Shown here in pieces: positions 6,808 to 12,892 of a stretch of DNA of 19,970 bases. The position numbers and the translations under genes are program-made. Origin of the DNA: JAWVZB01 sp033722375 (GTDB lineage: Bacteria > Actinomycetota > Nitriliruptoria > Nitriliruptorales > Nitriliruptoraceae); the NCBI GenBank assembly GCA_033722375.1, contig JAWVZB010000059.1, forward strand, positions 1 through 19,970, written 5' to 3'. The notes under the pieces are model-generated. The model saw only the letters and a list, made by a program, of their open reading frames with translations, was not told where the DNA came from and ran no database searches. Positions within the stretch are counted from its first letter, which is position 1; every line of letters starts with the position of its first letter.

Positions 6808-7925
6808 CCACCGAGCTCGCACTGTTCGTCGTCGCCGCAGCGATCGGGGAGCTGCTGCCCTTCCCCAAGCCGCGTGGCCGGGATCTGTCCATCTCCGTCG
6901 CGGTCGTCGCGGCGTCAGCACTGCTCGGCCACGCGGTCGTCGAGGTCCTGGCGGTCGCAGCCGGTGGGTGGGCGGTGGCCGCCGTGCTGCGCGCCGCCCA
7001 GGGTCGCTCGCTCCCGCTCACGAACTTGTGGGTGGCGACGCTGGGAGCGCTGGCGCTGGCCGGGGCGGTCGCGGTCGGCCGCAGCATCCCGCTCCCGGAG
7101 CTCCGGTCGGGCATGTCCGTCGGCGCGCTCGCTGGTGTGTGGGCGGTCATCCTGCTCGCACTCCCGGCCTACGAGGCGGTGAGTCGGGCGGGGTCGCCCG
7201 CCCGCCTCGCCTCGAGCTACCGCACGGTCGTCAGGCAGAGTGCCGGTGGGGCGGTTGCGTTGGCGTCATCTGCGTCGCTCGGGGCGATCGCCCACGGGGT
7301 GCTCGGCATGTGGAGCGTGCCGCTGGTGCTCTTCCCGCTCTTGGCTGCTCGCGTGGGGCTCGCCCGCTACACCCAGGTACGGGTCACCTACGACCAGACC
7401 GTCCGGGCGATGAGCCGGCTCCCCGAGGAGCTGGGCACCGTCCGGCGGGGGCACGGTGTCCGGGTCGGGGACCTCGCCGTCGCCGTGGCGCGCGAGCTCG
7501 GGCTGGCCGACGCCGAGGTCACCGAGATCGAGCGCGCCGCCCACCTCCACGAACTCGGGCAGATCCGCGCCGACCTGGGACAGCCGCTCGCGGACCGGAC
7601 CGTGGCGCTCGCGGGCGCGAGCATCCTGCGGGAGGCTGGCTCCCTGGATGACGTCGCCGCGCTCGTGGAGCGCCACCGTGACCCCTATCGCCTCGCTGGG
7701 GTCGGCGACAACGCTGCGGTCTCCATGGGCGCCCGTATCGTCCGTAGCGTCTGCGAGTTCGACCGTGCGGCCGTGGACGTCCCCGACGGCGATGGGTGGC
7801 AGGCGATCGAGGCGCTCCACCAGCGGTCCGCCTACGAGCACGACCCGCGTGTGCTGCGAGCGCTCACGGCCGTGCTCCACCGTCAGGATCGGCTGGGTGT
7901 CGCCGAGGTCCGCTCCCACGCCTGA
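6804..7925 (+). CDS. membrane protein with degenerate HD-GYP domain
   Basis: The start is GTG 6804, overlapping the previous stop, although the frame is open far upstream inside the preceding gene. The 373-residue product mirrors its neighbour: about six membrane helices (4-185), then an HD-GYP-like domain (about 195-365). RRGH keeps H217, but the HD pair is H249-E250 and the following lysine is Q253 (HLHELGQI instead of HDxGK). The HHExxDGxGYP segment is replaced by ERHRDPYRLAG around 289-299, so the GYP motif is absent. It is therefore unlikely to hydrolyse c-di-GMP and more likely acts as a regulatory or ligand-binding partner of the active protein. The pairing is seen; the role is inference. 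Confidence 0.88.
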   Translation: MTTELALFVVAAAIGELLPFPKPRGRDLSISVAVVAASALLGHAVVEVLAVAAGGWAVAAVLRAAQGRSLPLTNLWVATLGALALAGAVAVGRSIPLPELRSGMSVGALAGVWAVILLALPAYEAVSRAGSPARLASSYRTVVRQSAGGAVALASSASLGAIAHGVLGMWSVPLVLFPLLAARVGLARYTQVRVTYDQTVRAMSRLPEELGTVRRGHGVRVGDLAVAVARELGLADAEVTEIERAAHLHELGQIRADLGQPLADRTVALAGASILREAGSLDDVAALVERHRDPYRLAGVGDNAAVSMGARIVRSVCEFDRAAVDVPDGDGWQAIEALHQRSAYEHDPRVLRALTAVLHRQDRLGVAEVRSHA

Positions 7926-8491
7926 GCGTCGCGGCGGGCGGTTCGCGCCCCGCCCCGCCGCTCCACGGGCGTGCGGTAGGTCATCAGGTGGTGGAGGAGC
8001 GGGAGCAGGCCGGCAGCGAGCACGATGTCGCCCCAGGACACGATCGTCCGCAGCACCGGCAGCGGGATGATGTCGCCGAGGACCGCCAGCCGCGTGTCCG
8101 GCCCCATCAGCACGTGCTTGCCGGCGGGGGCCGAGACCTCACCGATCCCGAGCGCGCGGATCGCCTCGGGATCGACCGGCATCGCCCCGTTAGCGGCGAT
8201 CACGGCCGCGTTCATCGCGAAGCCGACCAGGATGAGCACCATCCCCGGACGCCACCAGTTGGCGGTCACCCACGCCAGCACGAGCAGGTGGCTGGCGAGC
8301 AGAAAGGCGTAGCCGGTGGCCCCGTCGGCGAGGCCGCGGTCCGCCAGCACGTCGAGGAGCACCTGGAAGCCGAAGCCGACGAACAGCAAGCCGTTCCAGC
8401 GCAGCCCGGCCTGCGAGATCCGGGCCAGCCGGCCGCCCCGCAGGTAGGCGACCCCGATGGCGGCCAGCAACGTCACCGCCGCGAGTGCCAC
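7883..8491 (-). CDS. DUF5317 family membrane protein
   Basis: This 202-residue integral membrane protein resembles the DUF5317 family: an N-terminal helix (VALAAVTLLAAIGVAYLRGG), RISQAGLRWNGLLFVGFGFQ, then FLLASHLLVLAWVTANWW, a further helix with FAMNAAVIAANGAMPVD, the loop KHVLMGPDTRLAVLGDIIPLP and a final helix VSWGDIVLAAGLLPLL. About five helices are seen. The function of the family is unknown. GTG 8491 was chosen because GGGGAGG lies six bases upstream, although the frame stays open into the antisense of the next gene. Its last 43 bases overlap the convergent degenerate HD-GYP gene, which is unusual but leaves both stop codons clear. Confidence 0.85.
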   Translation of the reverse strand: MALAAVTLLAAIGVAYLRGGRLARISQAGLRWNGLLFVGFGFQVLLDVLADRGLADGATGYAFLLASHLLVLAWVTANWWRPGMVLILVGFAMNAAVIAANGAMPVDPEAIRALGIGEVSAPAGKHVLMGPDTRLAVLGDIIPLPVLRTIVSWGDIVLAAGLLPLLHHLMTYRTPVERRGGARTARRDAQAWERTSATPSRS

Positions 8492-8497
8492 CCCGTT

Positions 8498-8504
8498 CCT
8501 CCCC
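8498..8504 (-). promoter_or_regulatory. ribosome binding site deciding the DUF5317 start
   Basis: GGGGAGG on the minus strand lies six bases before GTG 8491 and is the only strong site near the start of the conserved domain. Confidence 0.7.
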
Positions 8505-8557
8505 TCGGGTCCTGAACCGTGGTCGAGAGCGTGCCAAGTCGCCGTCCACCACGCACC

Positions 8558-8579
8558 TATCCTCCACGCGACGAGGAGG
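8558..8579 (+). promoter_or_regulatory. possible -10 box and ribosome binding site of the enoyl-CoA hydratase-family gene
   Basis: TATCCT (8558-8563) could be a -10 element, placing initiation near 8570 just before GAGGAGG (8573-8579), which lies five bases from GTG 8585. No strong -35 is visible. The ribosome binding site is certain enough to fix the start; the promoter is tentative. Confidence 0.45.
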
Positions 8580-8584
8580 TAGCA

Positions 8585-9364
8585 GTGGCCCTGACCCGTG
8601 ATCGCGACGGAGCGGTGCTCACCCTGACGATCGATCGCCCCGATGCCCGCAACGCGCTGAACCAGGAGGTCCTCGACGGCCTCCTCGGCGGGCTGCGCGA
8701 GGCCCGTGACGACGATCGCATCCGCGTCGTGGTCCTGACCGGGGCGGGGGACCGGGTCTTCTGCGCCGGTGCCGACCTCGCTGGCGGGCTCGGGGACGCA
8801 GAGGCCGGAGCCGTCGCGCAGCACGACTCTCGGGGGGCGCTGATCGACCTGTTCGACGCCGTCGCCGAGCTGGACAAGCCACTGGTCGGCCGGATCAACG
8901 GGCATGCGCTGGCCGGCGGGTTCGGCGTGGCCCTGGCGTGCGATCTGCTGGTGGCGACCGAGGAAGCCACGTTCGGGACGCCGGAGGTGAAGGTCGGTCT
9001 CTGGCCGTTCGTCATCTCGGCGGTGATCGTCGAGCACCTCGGTCCCAAGCGGGCGCTCGACCTCATGATGACGGGGCGCCGCCTGCCTGCCGCCGAGGCC
9101 CTCGACTGGGGGCTCGTCAACCGGGTCGCACCAGGCGACGGCCTGGACGACGCCGTCGACGATCTGGTGGGCCAGCTCCTCCGGGCCTCGCCGGTGGCGC
9201 TCACGCTCGGGCGGCGCTCGTACCACCGCAGTCGCGGCATGTCTCCCCGCGACGCCATGGCCTACCTGCATGGGATGCTCGACCTCGCGCTCCAGACCGA
9301 GGACGTGGCCGAGGGCATCACGGCGTTCTTCGAGAAGCGCGACCCGGACTGGCCGGGGCGCTGA
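8585..9364 (+). CDS. enoyl-CoA hydratase/isomerase family (crotonase) protein
   Basis: The product has 259 residues, normal for the crotonase family. It shows ITL-type N-terminal strands, the oxyanion-hole segment FCAGADLAGG (59-68), the second oxyanion segment NGHALAGGFGVALACD (105-120) and FGTPEVKVGLWP (130-141). The glutamate equivalent to E164 of mammalian crotonase is present (E134), but the position equivalent to E144 is glycine (G114, in GGFGVAL). It may therefore not be a classical hydratase and could act as an isomerase, thioesterase-like or other crotonase-fold enzyme. The GTG start follows GAGGAGG; the 22 upstream in-frame codons look non-coding. No other fatty-acid genes are next to it. 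Confidence 0.88.
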   Translation: MALTRDRDGAVLTLTIDRPDARNALNQEVLDGLLGGLREARDDDRIRVVVLTGAGDRVFCAGADLAGGLGDAEAGAVAQHDSRGALIDLFDAVAELDKPLVGRINGHALAGGFGVALACDLLVATEEATFGTPEVKVGLWPFVISAVIVEHLGPKRALDLMMTGRRLPAAEALDWGLVNRVAPGDGLDDAVDDLVGQLLRASPVALTLGRRSYHRSRGMSPRDAMAYLHGMLDLALQTEDVAEGITAFFEKRDPDWPGR

Positions 9365-9370
9365 CAGGGG

Positions 9371-9376
9371 TAGCCT
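9371..9376 (+). promoter_or_regulatory. -10 box TAGCCT of a probable leaderless transcript
   Basis: TAGCCT fits the actinobacterial -10 pattern TANNNT and ends exactly six bases before GTG 9383, which has no ribosome binding site. That spacing puts the start codon at or within a base of the transcription start. The same arrangement occurs before the diacylglycerol kinase-family gene (12883-12888). Confidence 0.6.
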
Positions 9377-9382
9377 CACGCC

Positions 9383-9670
9383 GTGGCCAACAACAAGCGT
9401 GGACGGTCCCGGGGGCGCCCCGGGCGGGGCGACCGCGCCGATGAGCTGGCGCGACCGCTCGCCAAGGTCCTCAAGCGACTGCCCGAGACCCAGCGCGAGG
9501 TCCTCGAGTGGCGGATGGGCCTGAAGGACGGTCACCCCAAGAACCTCGCAGAGACCGCCCGGGAGCTCGGCCTCACGATGCACGAAGCGCGCGAGATCGA
9601 GCAGCGGGCGTTCGAGCACATCCGGGAGGTCGTGCCGCTGGACCGACTCCAGAAACTTCTGCGGGACTGA
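9383..9670 (+). CDS. stand-alone sigma-70 region 4-like DNA-binding protein
   Basis: This is a 95-residue basic protein. After an arginine/glycine-rich N-terminal tail (1-18) it shows a fold like primary-sigma region 4: LPETQREVLEWRMGLKDG (33-50), matching the family pattern of a leucine-rich helix followed by R-x-G-L-x-D-G, then a helix-turn-helix (NLAETARELGLTMHEAREIE, 54-73) and AFEHIRE. No region 2 is present, so it cannot be a full sigma factor. It may bind -35 DNA or the polymerase beta flap as an accessory or antagonist. It lies three bases before the PdtaS-like kinase gene, so the two are almost surely co-transcribed. GTG start, probably leaderless. The fold is a motif-based judgement. 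Confidence 0.8.
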   Translation: MANNKRGRSRGRPGRGDRADELARPLAKVLKRLPETQREVLEWRMGLKDGHPKNLAETARELGLTMHEAREIEQRAFEHIREVVPLDRLQKLLRD

Positions 9671-9673
9671 CGG

Positions 9674-11128
9674 ATGTCATCACTCCAGGACCTCGTTGAC
9701 GAGCACGTCGGGCTCCCCAGCGACGCCGTCGACCAGCTCCAGGCGATCGTCTCCGACTGGCAGATCCTCGCCGACCTCTCCTTCGCCGACCTCCTGATGT
9801 TCTGTCGCGAGCCGGAGAGCGGACGGCTCATGGTGGTGGCGCAGATGCGCCCCTACACCACCCAGACCATCTACTACGAGGATCTCGTCGGTCAGGAGTA
9901 CGAACCGGAGGAGCGCCCCGCCGTCGTCCGTGCCTTCGAGAGCGGGCAGATCATCCGCGACGGCGACCCGGACTGGTCGACGGGCGTTCCCGTGCGTGAG
10001 GAGGCGGTACCCGTTCCGCGTGACCCGCACGACGAGGGCGCCGAGATCATCGCGGTCGTCACGCGCGAGGCCAACCTGTCGATGGTGCGCGCCCCGTCAC
10101 AGCTCGAGCTGACCTACCTCCAGGCCGCCAACGAGCTGTCGCGGATGCTGGCCGAGGGCGCCTTCCCGTTCCCAGGTGAGGATCCCGAGCGTGAGCTCGC
10201 ACCCCGGGTCGGCGACGGGCTCATGCGGCTCGATCCCTCCGGCGTGGTCCAGTACGCGAGCCCGAACGCGATCAGCGCCTACCGCCGGCTCGGTGTCGTC
10301 GACAACATCATCGGGAGGAACCTCAAGGAGTTCGACCTCGACGACGTCGCGGTGATGGAGGCGCTCGCGGACGGCGAGCCGCTCGAATCCGAGGTCGAGG
10401 CTCGTGGCGCGGTCGTGCTCCGCAGGCTCTTGCCGCTGACCCGTTCCCACGAGGTCCTCGGCGGCCTCATGCTGATCCGCGAGGTCACCGAGCTGCGACG
10501 CCACGAGCGGCTGCTGCTCTACAAGGACGCAACGATCCGCGAGATCCACCACCGGGTCAAGAACAACCTCCAGACCGTCGCGTCCCTGCTGCGCCTCCAG
10601 TCGCGCCGTCTCGGCAGCGAGGAGGCACAGCAGGCCCTGACCGAGTCGGTGCGCCGCATCTCCTCGATCGCCCTCGTCCACGAGACCCTCTCGCAGGACA
10701 GCCGCCAACGCGTCTCCTTCGACAAGGTCGCGCAGCGGCTCGTCGACATGCTCGGCACCGGCCTGACCGATCCCGAGCGGCCGGTCCACATGAACATCGA
10801 CGGGACGGCGGGGGAGCTGCCGGCCGAGGTCGCGACGCCGCTCGCGCTCGTCCTGTCCGAGATGCTCCAGAACTCCGTCGAGCACGCTTTCCCCGATCGG
10901 GGCGGCAACGTGTCCGTGGAGCTCGAGCGTCGTTCCGCGACGCTGCACCTGACCGTGCGGGACGACGGTGTGGGCGTGCCCGAGGGGTGGTCGCTCGAGA
11001 ACGACGCGAACCTCGGCCTGCGGATCGCCTCGACCCTGGTCGAGAGCGAGCTCGGGGGAACGCTCGAGGTCACACCGGCCGACGAGGGCGGAACGGTGTG
11101 CGTGGCGCTGCTACCCCTGCCCCGGTGA
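9674..11128 (+). CDS. pdtaS: PdtaS-like sensor histidine kinase (GAF-PAS-HisKA_2-HATPase)
   Basis: This 484-residue soluble kinase resembles mycobacterial PdtaS (Rv3220c). A GAF-like domain (about 1-155) and a PAS domain (about 180-275, with GLMRLDPSGVVQYASPNA) precede a HisKA_2 dimerisation domain whose H-box reads EIHHRVKNNLQTVASLLRLQ (H292/H293). The ATPase domain has an N-box EMLQNSVEHAF, G1 box DDGVGVPEG and G2 box LGLRIASTLVESELGG. PdtaS phosphorylates the ANTAR antiterminator PdtaR in mycobacteria and has been reported there to sense c-di-GMP. No response regulator is encoded beside it here. ATG start, three bases after the sigma-4-like gene. The tail overlaps the convergent membrane protein gene by 18 bases. 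Confidence 0.9.
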   Translation: MSSLQDLVDEHVGLPSDAVDQLQAIVSDWQILADLSFADLLMFCREPESGRLMVVAQMRPYTTQTIYYEDLVGQEYEPEERPAVVRAFESGQIIRDGDPDWSTGVPVREEAVPVPRDPHDEGAEIIAVVTREANLSMVRAPSQLELTYLQAANELSRMLAEGAFPFPGEDPERELAPRVGDGLMRLDPSGVVQYASPNAISAYRRLGVVDNIIGRNLKEFDLDDVAVMEALADGEPLESEVEARGAVVLRRLLPLTRSHEVLGGLMLIREVTELRRHERLLLYKDATIREIHHRVKNNLQTVASLLRLQSRRLGSEEAQQALTESVRRISSIALVHETLSQDSRQRVSFDKVAQRLVDMLGTGLTDPERPVHMNIDGTAGELPAEVATPLALVLSEMLQNSVEHAFPDRGGNVSVELERRSATLHLTVRDDGVGVPEGWSLENDANLGLRIASTLVESELGGTLEVTPADEGGTVCVALLPLPR

Positions 11129-11410
11129 CGGCTCCCCCTCGCCGGTGGTCTCGGTCTGGCCGGGGAGGAGGTCGGACAGCGCGGGATCCTGGAACTGGCC
11201 CTGGGTGGTGACGACGTAGCCGACGTAGCCGACTGCGCCGAGGATCACGAGCGCGACCAGGGTGATCAGCTTGCGACGGTGGCGACCGGGAACGTGCGGC
11301 TCAGAGGGGCGGTCGAACCCGCCGCTGTAGAGCTCTTGGGTGGCCTTCCCCGAGATCGGGTCGGCCGGTTCCTCGCCGGGCGGGGTCGTCAGCCGGGTCC
11401 TGCCCTGCAT
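11111..11410 (-). CDS. small single-pass membrane protein, unknown function
   Basis: This 99-residue protein has a charged cytoplasmic N-terminus (MQGRTRLTTPPGEEPADP, 1-18), a basic segment GRHRRK just before a transmembrane helix (LITLVALVILGAVGYVGYVV), and a short proline/glycine-rich outer tail. I do not recognise a family. The ATG at 11410 was chosen over the longer open frame because GGGAGG lies eight bases upstream and the extension overlaps whiB in antisense-like composition. It follows whiB by 29 bases on the same strand and is probably co-transcribed with it. It ends inside the convergent pdtaS gene. Confidence 0.7.
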   Translation of the reverse strand: MQGRTRLTTPPGEEPADPISGKATQELYSGGFDRPSEPHVPGRHRRKLITLVALVILGAVGYVGYVVTTQGQFQDPALSDLLPGQTETTGEGEPSPGQG

Positions 11411-11439
11411 CGGCTCGACCTCCCGGTGGCTCGGAGTGC

Positions 11440-11691
11440 CTAGGACGCCTTCCGGCGGCGGCGCTGACGCTGGCGCTTGAGGCTGCGGCGCTCGTCCTCG
11501 GTGAGGCCACCCCACACACCCGCATCCTGGTTGCTCGCAATGGCGAACTCGAGGCACTCCTCGCGCACGTCACAGCGGCTGCAGATGCGCTTGGCGGCAT
11601 CGGCCTGGTCGACGGCCGGACCGGTCGTCCCGATCGGGAAGAACAGCTCGGGGTCCTCGTCGCTGCAGGCTGCTCGCGTGCGCCAGTCCAT
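11440..11691 (-). CDS. whiB1: WhiB-family [4Fe-4S] transcription factor, WhiB1-like
   Basis: This 83-residue Wbl protein has the four iron-sulfur ligands C9, C37, C40 and C46, the GVWGGL turn (59-64) and a basic DNA-binding tail (RRSLKRQRQRRRRK). The N-terminus MDWR, the DEDPELFFP segment and the tail are very like mycobacterial WhiB1, an essential nitric-oxide-sensitive regulator that binds the primary sigma factor. A GGAGG seven bases before the ATG supports the start. Its position convergent to the pdtaS-like gene and near a diacylglycerol kinase-family gene mirrors Rv3218-Rv3220c in M. tuberculosis as I recall it. A strong upstream promoter and a CRP-like site are present. Confidence 0.93.
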   Translation of the reverse strand: MDWRTRAACSDEDPELFFPIGTTGPAVDQADAAKRICSRCDVREECLEFAIASNQDAGVWGGLTEDERRSLKRQRQRRRRKAS

Positions 11692-11767
11692 CGGGCGGCC
11701 TCCGGGGTGTGTCGGGTCGTGCAGGAGCCGGGAAGGGGCTCTCGCAGATGCGCTGTCGAGCAGCGCT

Positions 11768-11783
11768 TGTGAACGTTGTCACG
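11768..11783. promoter_or_regulatory. CRP/FNR-type palindrome in the whiB leader
   Basis: TGTGA-N6-TCACG matches nine of the ten defined bases of the CRP half-sites (TGTGA-N6-TCACA). It begins 11 bases downstream of the -10 box, close to or just past the transcription start, a position expected to repress. In M. tuberculosis whiB1 is known to be controlled by the cAMP receptor protein. Confidence 0.6.
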
Positions 11784-11794
11784 AACTGGCCCCG

Positions 11795-11823
11795 ACTGTA
11801 CGCGCACCCCAGGGTGTTGACAA
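11795..11823 (-). promoter_or_regulatory. strong sigma-70-type promoter of whiB
   Basis: On the minus strand TTGTCA (11818-11823) and TACAGT (11795-11800) are separated by exactly 17 bases. Initiation near 11788 gives a leader of about 97 nt before the whiB ATG. The rest of 11824-11964 holds no gene that I can support. Confidence 0.75.
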
Positions 11824-11964
11824 GGGTTCTGCTTGCATCTGTTCGCATCCTGGCCCATCCCGGGCCGCTGTGCGCGCTGGACGCTCATGGACGAGCGGCG
11901 GTGGCCGCTGGAGCCGATATCGCCTCCAGCCGCTTCTCGCCTACTCAGGCCTTGTCACACCGTC

Positions 11965-12876
11965 TCAAGCGAGGACCGTGAGCGCGTTCGGGGCGCTGTC
12001 GACCCGGACCGTGGTGTGCTCGCCCGCGTAGTCACCGTCGACCATGAGCGGCTGCGGTTCGGCAGCGGTGAGCTCCAGGGATGGGAGGTCCTGCCAGTGC
12101 GCGATCGCGGGATGCTCGAGATGTGCACCTCGCCGCCCGAACACGTGGCCCACGATCCGGAGCAGGGTGGCGGTGCCGACCTCGCGGATCCCGACGACGT
12201 CGAGACCCCGGTCGAAGGACGCGCCCGGCGTGACGTGCAGCGGGCGGGACCCGAGGAAGGTGTAGGGGTCGGCGTTCGCGACCGTGGCCAGCGTGAACGG
12301 GCCGTCGGTGGTGCCCCCGTGAGGCGTGACCGAGACGATCGGGGCGGTGCGGTCGGGTCCTCTCGCCCACTCCTCGAGGGCACACCAGACGAACGCTGCC
12401 TGCCGCAGTGTGCGCTTCATCCGGGTGCGCTGCTCAACGAGCCGAACCACGGCGGCGTCGAACCCGAACCCGGCGTTGAACGCGAAGTAGCGCCCCGCCG
12501 CTCGTCCGAGGCTGATGCGCCGGATCTTGTCGTTGCGGAGGTGATCGAGCAGCGTGGTGGTCGCGCGGACCGCGTCGTTGGGCAGGCCGAGTGCTCGCGC
12601 CAGGACGTTGGTGCCCCCGCCCGGGATGACGCCCAACCGCGCCTCGGTCCCGGCCAGCGCCTGGATCACCTCGTTGGCGGTGCCGTCGCCCCCGAGGACG
12701 AAGACGGCATCCACCCCTTCGTGCACCGCCCCCGCCGCGACGTGTGTCGCATGTCCCCGCTGCTTGGTGGCTTGCACCTCCAGCTCGACCTGCGACGCCA
12801 GCGCGGAGGCGATCACCTCGCGGAGGTCGTCGTCGGTGGTGGTGGCGTTGGGGTTGAAGACGAGCAGTGCACGCAT
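11965..12876 (-). CDS. diacylglycerol/lipid kinase family protein
   Basis: This 303-residue protein has the DAGK catalytic domain at its N-terminus: FNPNATTT (7-14), the nucleotide-binding signature GGDGTANEV (62-70) and PGGGTNVLARALGLP (85-99). The C-terminal beta-sandwich contains FNAGFGFDAAVV, DRGLDVVGI and the closing VDGDYAGE motif of the YegS/DgkB/LCB5 family. These enzymes phosphorylate diacylglycerol or other membrane lipid alcohols; the substrate here is unknown. The ATG has no ribosome binding site but sits six bases after a TAGCCT box, suggesting a leaderless transcript. It lies 16 bases after the PBP gene. M. tuberculosis Rv3218, beside whiB1, is of the same family as I recall. 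Confidence 0.88.
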   Translation of the reverse strand: MRALLVFNPNATTTDDDLREVIASALASQVELEVQATKQRGHATHVAAGAVHEGVDAVFVLGGDGTANEVIQALAGTEARLGVIPGGGTNVLARALGLPNDAVRATTTLLDHLRNDKIRRISLGRAAGRYFAFNAGFGFDAAVVRLVEQRTRMKRTLRQAAFVWCALEEWARGPDRTAPIVSVTPHGGTTDGPFTLATVANADPYTFLGSRPLHVTPGASFDRGLDVVGIREVGTATLLRIVGHVFGRRGAHLEHPAIAHWQDLPSLELTAAEPQPLMVDGDYAGEHTTVRVDSAPNALTVLA

Positions 12877-12882
12877 GCCGGG

Positions 12883-12888
12883 AGGCTA
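12883..12888 (-). promoter_or_regulatory. -10 box TAGCCT of a probable leaderless transcript
   Basis: On the minus strand TAGCCT ends six bases before ATG 12876 and is preceded by GG, exactly as at 9369-9376. A weak GAGACC is in the -35 region. It lies in the 16-base gap after the PBP stop codon. Confidence 0.55.
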
Positions 12889-12892
12889 CCCG

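Noticed and set aside
8492..9619. N-terminal part of a 578-codon minus-strand frame ending in DUF5317
   Set aside because: The part upstream of 8491 is antisense to the crotonase and sigma-4-like genes; DUF5317 has its own ribosome binding site and start.
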